Below are positions 1 through 7,542 of a stretch of DNA of 64,000 nucleotides, one piece after another. Both the position numbers and the translations under genes were made by a program. This stretch comes from Candidatus Binataceae bacterium (GTDB lineage: Bacteria > Desulfobacterota > Binatia > Binatales > Binataceae), in assembly GCA_035508495.1 (NCBI GenBank), contig DATJMX010000077.1, forward strand, positions 1-64,000, read 5' to 3'. The notes beneath the pieces were generated by a model that was not told where the DNA came from, made no database searches, and saw nothing but the letters and a program-made list of their open reading frames with translations. The first letter of the stretch is position 1. Each line of letters begins with the position of its first letter.

Positions 1-333
1 CATCGCTCGCGCCTGCGCTCTGATGTGATCGCGGTTCGACCAGTCGCCGAGTTCCGGCGGCATCGTGAACACGATCAGCGCTCGCAGTCCCTTCACTTGC
101 GAAATCAACTTCTGAACGGTCCGCCCATACACCCACGCGCAGTGCTCGCACTCACGCCACGATTTGCACCGAGCGCTGCGTTTCTCGCCGGTTACTCGGT
201 TGACCAGGACTCCGCGCCCGCGCTCACAGAAGCGGCGATGAACGCTCTCCATCGTTCGACGCAACCGATGATTCTCGCCACGCCACCACCACTCGAGGCG
301 CGACTCGATTTCGTCGGGGGAAGTTGATCGCAA
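1..333 (-). CDS. Partial Cys-rich protein resembling a replication initiator (Rep-like), runs off the left edge
   Basis: An open frame continues off the left edge on the minus strand. It encodes a basic, Trp-rich N-terminal helix region, then a cluster of cysteines (FCERG, RCKSWRECEHCA) and a segment reading TVQKLI..LRALIVFTMPPEL. The Cys cluster followed by 'hCAxxY' and a hydrophobic 'hhhFTMPP' strand looks like the zinc-ribbon N-terminal part of plasmid or phage replication proteins; this is pattern recognition, not a search. The start is uncertain: a TTG at 333 is used, an ATG at 444 and an internal ATG at 252 are alternatives. A second open frame overlaps its 5' part and is also protein-like, so a frameshift here is possible. 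It lies beside a tRNA-end fragment, as expected for an integrated element. Confidence 0.45.
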   Translation of the reverse strand, partial: MRSTSPDEIESRLEWWWRGENHRLRRTMESVHRRFCERGRGVLVNRVTGEKRSARCKSWRECEHCAWVYGRTVQKLISQVKGLRALIVFTMPPELGDWSNRDHIRAQARAM

Positions 334-593
334 TCGAGGCGCCCAATGAATTGCAGGAGACTCGTGAGCGCGGTCTCTGACCAACGCTCCGCGACTTCGC
401 CGCTGAGCGTCCAATCGAAATCGTAAGACGTGCTGTGCGGACATCCGCAGGCGTGACCTTCATGCTCGCAGCCGTGCCCGGCGTGAGTGTGAAGGCACGA
501 TTCGTCGCATTGAGCAGCCCTCCCGGCGCGGCTCAAACCGAGCGCGAGATCGCGAAACGGCCCATCGGGTGAGTGCCAACAAAGTGCCAACAC
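192..593 (-). CDS. Cys/His-rich small ORF overlapping the Rep-like gene (doubtful)
   Basis: A 133-codon frame whose middle is rich in Cys and His (CDESCLHTHAGHGCEHEGH...CGCPH), followed by an amphipathic stretch (SGEVAERWSETALTSLLQF) that looks like real protein. Its last third overlaps the Rep-like frame at 1-333 in another phase and reads like shadow there. It may be a separate small metal-binding protein just upstream of the Rep-like gene, or the original 5' part of that gene separated by a frameshift near position 320. I cannot decide between these from the sequence. Confidence 0.25.
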   Translation of the reverse strand: MLALCWHSPDGPFRDLALGLSRAGRAAQCDESCLHTHAGHGCEHEGHACGCPHSTSYDFDWTLSGEVAERWSETALTSLLQFIGRLDCDQLPPTKSSRASSGGGVARIIGCVERWRAFIAASVSAGAESWSTE

Positions 594-659
594 TCAACCT
601 CTCTTTTTTGCCTGTTTTGAGGGTCGCAGGCCTTGGAAATGCTTGGATTTTTTCCGGTG

Positions 660-687
660 GAGGGTTCGACTCCCTCCCCCCTCCGCC
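660..687 (+). other. tRNA 3'-end fragment (T-arm plus part of acceptor), likely attachment-site remnant
   Basis: Positions 660-676 form a perfect T-arm: stem GAGGG, loop TTCGACT, stem CCCTC. This is followed by a C-rich acceptor-like run ending near 687. No matching D-arm, anticodon arm or 5' acceptor strand lies upstream, so this is not a whole tRNA. 3' ends of tRNAs (often tRNA-Ser) or tmRNA are copied when elements integrate, so a leftover att site is the simplest reading. Confidence 0.45.
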
Positions 688-899
688 GTTATAGGACGCA
701 AATTTCAGCGTCAACTTTAGCGAGACTCGGGTGACCACCAGAACAAGATAGATGACACAAATGAAAGCACAGCCGCCGAAATCGGTGAGATAGCAGAGGA
801 GCAGAGTGGCAGCCTCCGACGGGCGTTTTCGTTAAGATCGCTATCGCCCACGTTCATCGCTATCCAGATACGAAAGCGCTTTGGCGACTGGAAGCGACA

Positions 900-1247
900 A
901 TGATCAACCAGCACGAAGCCGCGCGACGCTATGCATACGAGTACGAGATCGTTGCCCTCACGATGCTTGGATTCGTCTTTGCCGCAACACTGGCCTTTCT
1001 AGGACCTAAACCGGCCTTCTACTGGTCCTATCACTTCGTTTCGTATGCCGGATCGTTGGCAGGGATCGTACGAGGAGACAGGGCGGATTGCGAGCGGGCA
1101 ATGGCTGAAAACATTGGATCGGATATCATGGCGAATCCGGGCAATAAGGGACTCGAGAGTTCGATTCGAGGGTACTGCGAACCCGAGGAAGCCTTGGACA
1201 ACGGCCATGACATCAAGCCCTCTGTCCTTGGATGGGCGATCTTTTAG
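900..1247 (+). CDS. Hypothetical protein with one N-terminal membrane segment
   Basis: 115 codons from ATG. Residues about 17-36 form a single hydrophobic segment (IVALTMLGFVFAATLAFLG); the rest is polar with two Cys. I do not recognise a family. Codon choice is less GC-skewed than in the metabolic genes further right. A different frame (1045-1341) continues past its stop and could be the displaced C-terminal part, so a frameshifted or decayed gene is possible. It sits inside the mobile-DNA scar at the left of the window. Confidence 0.4.
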   Translation: MINQHEAARRYAYEYEIVALTMLGFVFAATLAFLGPKPAFYWSYHFVSYAGSLAGIVRGDRADCERAMAENIGSDIMANPGNKGLESSIRGYCEPEEALDNGHDIKPSVLGWAIF

Positions 1248-1611
1248 GGAAACGGAAAGACCGTCGCCAAGGATTGTCCGAACTGCATCGTTAACTTGGA
1301 GAGTTGGGGGCACAGGGAAAGACCTACGAAACAAAGGCTGAGTGCGAGAAGCCGATGCCAGGCGTGGAGGCGGAATATGAAAACAGGCCGCGGCGAAGAA
1401 TGAGCTAGTGGTTAACAAACTCAAAATCTCATGCGTTCAACGACCCATGCATGTGGCCACTCGGGCGGGCCGAGAACTTCGAGTGAACTTCCCTCCAATC
1501 TGCCAGCGCGCATGATCCCGGTCACCAAATCTTTCGCACGATGGTTCTGGTCTCGGTCGAGCCTGCGCGGGTTTGTGTTCTGCGCAATCTCCGCGAAGGA
1601 GAAATTCCGCG
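1248..1611. other. No supported gene
   Basis: Short open frames exist on both strands, but none has a convincing start, domain or composition. I see no RNA gene, terminator or repeat in this stretch. Confidence 0.5.
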
Positions 1612-1992
1612 TCACTCGATCTTGACCGCTGTTCCCTTGACCGTAGTGCAGGTGAAGCTGAAGACGTTATAGACAGGAACAAAACCATAAAGGCTGCTGG
1701 CGGTTGACACGTTGACGAGGGCGTCGCCGCCTGAGCTTTGGAGCGCCCGATCTACAGCCTCCTGCACGTCTGAATTGCCCCATGGAATAACAGCCAGCGC
1801 GAAGTAGCGGCAGGCCTGGCCCTCGGCCGGCCCGAGGTCTGTGATCTTGTGTCCCTTCTTGAGAAGCGCAACTGGGTCAGCGCCTCCCTTCGTCAAGATC
1901 CCCATCGATCCAACGGACGTGCACCCGGCAATACACACGCAGAGTACGAACAAAACCGTCAACGCTCTCGACACCATACTCAATTGATCCAT
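1612..1992 (-). CDS. Outer-membrane or periplasmic lipoprotein, TRL-like family
   Basis: 126 residues. The N-terminus is a typical lipoprotein signal (basic start, hydrophobic ALTVLFVLCVCIAGC) with lipobox I-A-G-C and Cys24 as the predicted lipidated residue. The mature part contains GHKITDLGPAEGQACRYFALAVIPWG, GGDALVNV and YNVFSFTCTTVKG, which I recognise from the small 'TRL-like' lipoprotein family; its function is unknown. The start may instead be the internal ATG at 1977, which would give a tighter 19-residue signal. It is transcribed alone. It appears intact despite the broken genes around it. Confidence 0.75.
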   Translation of the reverse strand: MDQLSMVSRALTVLFVLCVCIAGCTSVGSMGILTKGGADPVALLKKGHKITDLGPAEGQACRYFALAVIPWGNSDVQEAVDRALQSSGGDALVNVSTASSLYGFVPVYNVFSFTCTTVKGTAVKIE

Positions 1993-2118
1993 TTCATCAT
2001 CAGTTTCGGATTCAGAGGCGTTATACCCCCCGTGAATCCGCTTTTAATGAACCTATTCATGTCCAGTGTTGGTCGTCGCAATATCGCATCGACCGTTAGA
2101 ACTCGAAGACTGCTGCGA

Positions 2119-2850
2119 TGAAGCTCTCCTCGTTCAGATGGATGGCAAACTCCCGAACCATCGCGTGCATGCGCATCTCTGCTCTTCAACGAGTGCAAGG
2201 CAACTGCGTCGAACGGCGCCGCGGGGCTGGCCCGGAGCAGTGCAATCAAGCGATTTGAGTCTCGACGATCACGTTAACGGTTCTGCGATCTTCGAGCGCT
2301 CGCGGCCAGTGGCCGATGCACTGCTGATCCAGTTTCCAAGCGCCTTGGCAGGAGGAACCGGTGAATTTGGTATCACGACGCTCCTCCAGGACTACTTGAT
2401 CTATCCTGACTATCCTCACTCAGTCGTTCCAAAGCAGAGGATACAGACTGGCGTGCAAGTTTTGTGTCGTTCCTTCCAAAGAAGATGCCGTACGGCAGAA
2501 ACGGACTATCAGCGAGGTAGGCGCGGCTCACTCTGGCCGCGCAATCTATGTTCCTGGACAACGATTTTTCTCGGCTCGCCGACCTGCGGCGCGCTATCTG
2601 CGAGATATGCGATGGTAACTGTCGGGTTTGCTTCACGCAAGGCATCAATATCCGCACCATCGGAGAAGAGGACGGCGAGTCGATCGCGTCATTCGACGAT
2701 CGCAAAAAATTTTTCAGCTCGGGCCGGATATATATGGCGTGCGACAATCGCAAGGACTACGAGGCCTACTTGGCGGCGTCAATCCACTGGTTAAACATGG
2801 AGTCACGCCGACAACATAATGTGCTACGTTCCTGTCAGTTATAAACTAGG
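2119..2850 (+). pseudogene. Radical SAM protein gene, broken by several frameshifts
   Basis: No single frame is open, but read in order across all three forward frames the pieces form one recognisable radical SAM protein: VQMDGKLPN (about 2131), MRISALQRVQGN, GSAIFERSRPVADALL (from about 2280), AGGTGEFGITTL, QSRGYRLACKFCVVPSKE (2430-2480), WPRNL, then MFLDNDF..(2548) and CRVCFTQGINIR, RIYMACDNRKDYEAYL, HGVTP, DNIMCYVPVSY. The CxxxCxxC cluster motif has lost its first Cys, which is Tyr (codon at 2442); the other two are at 2454 and 2463. At least five frame changes are needed. This is decay, not one sequencing slip. Intact relatives are often carried by phages or integrative elements, which fits the surrounding scar. 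Confidence 0.8.
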
Positions 2851-2928
2851 TAGGAGTGGTCTTAACCGCGGCGGTATCGCGACTAGAAATCAGTACCTGT
2901 CGAAACGAAGTAATGAGCTACGCATCAT

Positions 2929-3117
2929 TTGTCGCAGCGTCGCGCCTGCGGGTTGATCGGAATCACACGACGCAGTTTGCAGTACATGCCCGCAGAAGAT
3001 CGCAACCTGAAACTGCGGCAACGGCTGAGGGCGCCGGCCGAGGAGCGGCTGCGCTCGGGCTGTCCGATGCTGGATCGGGTAATCCGCCGCGAGGACTTTG
3101 CGGCGGGTCGAGCGTCC
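2929..3117 (+). mobile_element. IS3-family transposase (orfB) N-terminal remnant
   Basis: About 62 codons read SQRRACGLIGITRRSLQY...LKLRQRLRA.AEERLRSGCPMLDRVIRRE, which matches the helix-turn-helix start of IS3-family OrfB transposases (usually 'SxRRACxLlgvxRSSlRY...LRxRLrxLAxxRxRFGYRRLhxLLRREG'). The integrase core (DDE) is absent: the homology stops near 3117, just before the stop of the VWA gene on the other strand. An in-frame stop lies at 2914. I saw no terminal inverted repeats. Only a truncated fragment remains. Confidence 0.75.
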
Positions 3118-3129
3118 TATAACCCCAAG

Positions 3130-4335
3130 TTAGCCGCCGTAGTCGGAGGCCGAGGCGCCGGCCCATTTGGGGGCGCGCACTTCGATTCCGGGGCGGCCTT
3201 CGACGCGGATCTGATGCGGCCGCATCCCCCCGGATGATGCGTAGCGCACCGTGTATTGCTCGCGCAGCTCGGCGGAAATTGCCTGGAAGTGTGCATCGAG
3301 GGCAGACATGTCGGTGACCCGAGGATTCATGATGAATGTCGTCGCACCTGTCTCGTCGCTCAGGCGTTTGAGCGTCTGCGCGTCGACCCGCTCTTCATCG
3401 CCCATGCCCATCTGATGATGGCGAAAACCGCCGCCCCCACCGATTCCGAGCCGGAAACCTGGAAAGATCTGGACTGTCGAACTCCCGCCGTATGTGCCAG
3501 ATCTCGTCGGATCGTCTGACGTTCCGAGGCCGACGGTATAAATCAGAACGCCCGCGCGGCGCGCCGCCTGAATCGCGTCATCGAGCGTATGCGAGCTCTC
3601 GTTGTCCATCCCGTCGGTCATCACCAGGAGCGCCTTTTTCGGCCAGCGCCCCATCTCCACCTTCTGCAGCCCCAGGATCACAGCGTCATACAGAGCCGTT
3701 TGCCCATTTGCGTGCAGCATATTGATGGCGCGATCGAGGCTTGTGGGACTGTCGGTGAAATCCTGAAGCAGGAACGACTGATTGGAAAACGCCACGAGGA
3801 ACGCCTGATCGCGCGGATTCAGCGTACCGACGAAGTGTTCCAGCGCCGCCTTGGCTGCCGCCAGCTTCCAAGCCATGCTGCCGCTCGTATCGACCACGAT
3901 GCCAATAGTGATTGGAGTATCGGTGTCGCGCTGCAGGCCCAGCACTGGCCGCTCGATTCCGTCCTCGTAGACGCGCAGATCCTGGGTGCGCAGGTTCTGC
4001 ACCCATCTTCCCGTATCGTCGGTAGCAGTCACAGAGATTCTGCCGACGCTGGTCTGCGGCTGACGCTGGATCGGCGCCTCGAGTGACGAGTTCACCTGCG
4101 GCTGTCGCTGCGGCAATTCGAGCTCGGCAGTCGACGAAGATTGCGGAGCGATGCGTGGCAGATCGAGTGTCTGGCCGGCGCCACCTTGTTGCGGACTTGG
4201 AGGAGGGGGCGCGAGGTAACCGGGCTGAACGTTCTGCGATTGCGCGGCTGCGCTCCCGGCCAACACGACTAGCATTACTAGCCAGCTCAACACCGAGGCG
4301 AGCGCTACTAGCCGAACATAGACTTTGTTTTTCAT
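3130..4335 (-). CDS. Secreted VWA-domain protein (VWFA-related, Acidobacteria-type)
   Basis: 401 residues from the ATG at 4335, which has a purine-rich GCAGGAAA upstream; a longer in-frame extension to 4455 overlaps mdtC and is unlikely. Residues 1-31 are a signal peptide ending in GSAAA. A Pro/Gln-rich linker follows, then a short beta domain (VTATDDTG..VQNL..DLRVYEDG) typical of 'VWFA-related domain' proteins. Next comes the VWA fold with MIDAS motif DTSGSM (Asp149), TALYDA and MTDGMDN. VWA domains bind partners through a metal ion in the MIDAS site. It lies 88 bp downstream of mdtC on the same strand and may be co-transcribed, but a link to efflux is not shown. Confidence 0.85.
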   Translation of the reverse strand: MKNKVYVRLVALASVLSWLVMLVVLAGSAAAQSQNVQPGYLAPPPPSPQQGGAGQTLDLPRIAPQSSSTAELELPQRQPQVNSSLEAPIQRQPQTSVGRISVTATDDTGRWVQNLRTQDLRVYEDGIERPVLGLQRDTDTPITIGIVVDTSGSMAWKLAAAKAALEHFVGTLNPRDQAFLVAFSNQSFLLQDFTDSPTSLDRAINMLHANGQTALYDAVILGLQKVEMGRWPKKALLVMTDGMDNESSHTLDDAIQAARRAGVLIYTVGLGTSDDPTRSGTYGGSSTVQIFPGFRLGIGGGGGFRHHQMGMGDEERVDAQTLKRLSDETGATTFIMNPRVTDMSALDAHFQAISAELREQYTVRYASSGGMRPHQIRVEGRPGIEVRAPKWAGASASDYGG

Positions 4336-4423
4336 TTTCCTGCCCGAAACGAAGGCGCGGATAAACCAATATAGCAGACGTAGCGGGCGCGATTTTGGTT
4401 TCCGTCGCGTCGGAACCCGGAAT

Positions 4424-7400
4424 TTACTTCGCGCTGGCCGGAGTCGGCGCTGCATGGCGCGGAGTGCGGCGCCATGCGCTGGCGAACCATAGGCGTAAGC
4501 GATCGAGGTATAAGTAGATAACCGGCGTCGTGAAGAGGGTTAGCATCTGGCTCACGATGAGGCCGCCGACAATCGCGATACCGAGCGGACGGCGCAGCTC
4601 GGAGCCGGTCCCTGTACCGAGTGCGAGGGGCAGACCGCCCAAAAGCGCCGCCATCGTGGTCATCATGATCGGCCGGAAGCGCAGCAGACATGCCTCATAG
4701 ATCGCATCGACCGAATCCTTGCCCTCCTTGCGCTCCGCTTCCAGCGCGAAGTCAATCATCATGATGGCGTTTTTCTTCACGATACCGATCAGCAAAATTA
4801 TCCCGATGAGAGCGATGACACTAAGCTCGATTCGGCACAGCATGAGAGCGAGCAGCGCGCCGACACCGGCCGAGGGCAGCGTCGACAGAATCGTGATCGG
4901 ATGGATATAACTTTCGTACAAAATCCCGAGCACGATATAGACGGCGCCGAGCGCAGCGACGATTAGTAGCCATTCGCCCTGCAGCGATTGCTGGAAGGCC
5001 TGCGCCGTGCCCTGGAAGTTTCCGCGAATATCAGCCGGCATGTTGATCTGTTTTTCCGCGACATCGATCGCGTCGACCGCCTGGCTCAGTGCGACTCCCG
5101 GCCCGAGGTTGAAAGAAATCGTCACCGACGGGAACTGTCCCTGGTGATTCACCTGCAGTGCGGTCGTATCGGGTGCATAGTGAGTAAAGGTACTTAGCTT
5201 GACCTGTTGGCCATTGCTCGAATTGACGTAGATATGGTCGAGGGAGTCAGGGTTCTGCCAGAACTGCGGCGCAGCTTCCATCACCACGTGATACTGGTTC
5301 AACTGAGTATACATCGTCGATACCTGCCGCTGCCCGAAGGCGTCGTACAAAGTATCGTCAATTACCTTCTGAGTGAGCCCGAGCTTCGACGCAGTATCGC
5401 GGTCTACCACCAGCGACGCGCCAAGGCCGCTGTTCTGCTGGTCGCTGCTCACGTCAACCAGGATCGGCAGCGAGCGCAGCTTGCGCAGCAGGAGCGGCGC
5501 CCATTTATTAAGCTCCGCCAGGTCGTCGCTCTGCAATGTATATTGATACTGAGCGTTCGCCATGCGGCCGCCGATTTGAACGTCCTGCACCGCCTGCAGG
5601 TATAGACTCGCGCCCGGAATATTCGACGCATGTTTGCGAATGCGTCCAATTACCTGGTCGGCGGTAATCCCGCGCTGCGAGAGGGGTTTCAATGCGATAA
5701 ACATGCGCGCGGTATTGGTGCCTGAACCGCCATTGCCGCCAGTGAAACCGATAACGTGCTCTACGGCCGGATCCTTTTTGATGATCGCGACGAACTGCTG
5801 CAGCTTCTGGCTCATCGACTGAAACGACGTATCCTGGTCGGCCTGGATCGCGCCCATCAGACGGCCCGTGTCCTGCTGCGGGAAGAACCCCTTGGGGATA
5901 ATCACGAACAGATAGCAACTCAACCCGATGGTCGCGAGCGTCGCCCCGAGCATCAATTGCGGATGCTTCAGCACCCATGACAGGCTCGTCTCATAGTGAG
6001 TATGCAGCCAGATGAAGGCACGCTCACTTTTCTTGTACCAGGCTCCGTGTTTCTCTTCGTTGGCCGGCTTCAGCAGATGCGCGCACATCATCGGCGTAGT
6101 CGTCAGCGAGATAATCATCGAGACCATGACTGCGACCGAGAGCGTTACTGCAAATTCGCGAAACAGGCGGCCGACGATCCCGCCCATCATTAAAATCGGA
6201 AGGAACACTGCGATCAGCGAGACACTGATCGAAACAACGGTGAAGCCTATACCGCTGGCGCCCGTCACGGCCGCCTCGTATGGCGACATGCCCTCTTCAC
6301 GAAAGCGCGCGATATTCTCAATAACGACGATCGCATCATCGACCACGAAGCCGGTCGAAATAGTCAATGCCATCAGCGACAGGTTATCGAGACTGTAGCC
6401 GCACACGTACATCACGCCGAAGGTGCCGACCAGCGAAATCGGCACGACGATCCCGGGAATCATCGTCGCGCGCAGGTTTCGCAGGAACACGAACACCACC
6501 ATGATTACCAGTGCGATCGAGATGAGCAGGGTTATTTCGACATCCTTGACCGATGCGCGAATCGTCGTGGTGCGATCGAGGACCACCTGAGTATCGATGG
6601 CCGGCGAGATCGACGCCTTGAGCTGCGGCATTGCCGCCAGAACGCGATCGACGGTGTCGATAATATTCGCGCCGGGCTGGCGGAATACAATCAGCAATAC
6701 CGACGGCTTGTTGTCGGAGACCCCGAGGTTGCGGATATCTTCGACGGAATCGCGCACCTGTCCCACGTCCGAAAGCCGCACCGCGGCGCCGTTGACGTAG
6801 CGGATGATGAGCGGCGCATAGTCAGAAGCCTTGAGCAGTTGATCGGTGTCCGAAAGTGCATAGGCAGTGTTCTGGTCGGAGATTTCGCCCTTCGGACTAT
6901 TTGAGTTGGCGGCGGCCAAAGTCGCCCTGACATTCTCAAGACTGATGCCGAGATTGTTGAGCTGTGTCGGGTTGAGCTCAACCCGAACTCCAGGCAGGGC
7001 GCTGCCGCCGACGGTGACCTGCCCGACGCCTTCGATCTGGGAAAGCTTTTGCGCGAGGATCGACGATGCCGCGTCGTATATTTGTCCGCGCGGAACGGTA
7101 TCCGAGTTAAATGCGAAAATGAGTATTGGCGCATCCGCGGGATTGACTTTTCTATAGGTCGGGTTGCCCGGCAAATCAGTTGGCAACTGGCTGCGCGCAG
7201 CGTTGATTGCCGCCTGCACATCGCGCGAAGCCGCATCGATGTTGCGATTCAGATCGAATTGCAGAACCACGCTGCAATTTCCGAGAGAGCTGGTCGAAGT
7301 GAGTTGGGTGAGACCCGCGATACGTCCGAACTGGCGCTCGAGCGGCGTCGCCACCGCCGAAGCCATCGTTTCGGGACTCGCGCCAGGCAGCGACGCCTGG

Positions 7401-7540
7401 ACCTGGATAGTAGGAAATTCGACCTGCGGCAGCGGGGAGACCGGCAACAAGCGGAAGGCGACGATACCGGCGAGCGCGATTGCGATCGTGAGCAGCGTCG
7501 TCGCGACGGGCCTCCGGATGCAGACGCTCGAGATGTTCAT
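4424..7540 (-). CDS. mdtC: RND multidrug efflux permease, MdtC-like
   Basis: 1038 residues, normal length for an HAE-1 type RND permease. The inner-membrane protein exports hydrophobic drugs or bile-salt-like compounds using proton influx. Seen: N-terminal helix with RRPVATTLL and PLPQVEFPTIQV, the periplasmic porter domain, the TM4 proton-relay motif [14 protein letters not shown] near residue 400 with its Asp pair, and the C-terminal block ([44 protein letters not shown]). It begins 2 nt after the mdtB stop, so the two are translationally coupled. MdtB and MdtC in enterobacteria act as a B2C heterotrimer; the two different permeases here suggest the same arrangement. The assignment to MdtC rather than another RND subtype rests on gene order and N-terminal sequence. 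Confidence 0.93.
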   Translation of the reverse strand: MNISSVCIRRPVATTLLTIAIALAGIVAFRLLPVSPLPQVEFPTIQVQASLPGASPETMASAVATPLERQFGRIAGLTQLTSTSSLGNCSVVLQFDLNRNIDAASRDVQAAINAARSQLPTDLPGNPTYRKVNPADAPILIFAFNSDTVPRGQIYDAASSILAQKLSQIEGVGQVTVGGSALPGVRVELNPTQLNNLGISLENVRATLAAANSNSPKGEISDQNTAYALSDTDQLLKASDYAPLIIRYVNGAAVRLSDVGQVRDSVEDIRNLGVSDNKPSVLLIVFRQPGANIIDTVDRVLAAMPQLKASISPAIDTQVVLDRTTTIRASVKDVEITLLISIALVIMVVFVFLRNLRATMIPGIVVPISLVGTFGVMYVCGYSLDNLSLMALTISTGFVVDDAIVVIENIARFREEGMSPYEAAVTGASGIGFTVVSISVSLIAVFLPILMMGGIVGRLFREFAVTLSVAVMVSMIISLTTTPMMCAHLLKPANEEKHGAWYKKSERAFIWLHTHYETSLSWVLKHPQLMLGATLATIGLSCYLFVIIPKGFFPQQDTGRLMGAIQADQDTSFQSMSQKLQQFVAIIKKDPAVEHVIGFTGGNGGSGTNTARMFIALKPLSQRGITADQVIGRIRKHASNIPGASLYLQAVQDVQIGGRMANAQYQYTLQSDDLAELNKWAPLLLRKLRSLPILVDVSSDQQNSGLGASLVVDRDTASKLGLTQKVIDDTLYDAFGQRQVSTMYTQLNQYHVVMEAAPQFWQNPDSLDHIYVNSSNGQQVKLSTFTHYAPDTTALQVNHQGQFPSVTISFNLGPGVALSQAVDAIDVAEKQINMPADIRGNFQGTAQAFQQSLQGEWLLIVAALGAVYIVLGILYESYIHPITILSTLPSAGVGALLALMLCRIELSVIALIGIILLIGIVKKNAIMMIDFALEAERKEGKDSVDAIYEACLLRFRPIMMTTMAALLGGLPLALGTGTGSELRRPLGIAIVGGLIVSQMLTLFTTPVIYLYLDRLRLWFASAWRRTPRHAAPTPASAK

Positions 7541-7542
7541 GA

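Noticed and set aside
1395-1440. tRNA anticodon-arm-like sequence (CTCAAAATCTC)
   Set aside because: Loop resembles a tRNA-Leu anticodon loop, but the stem does not pair and no other tRNA arms surround it.
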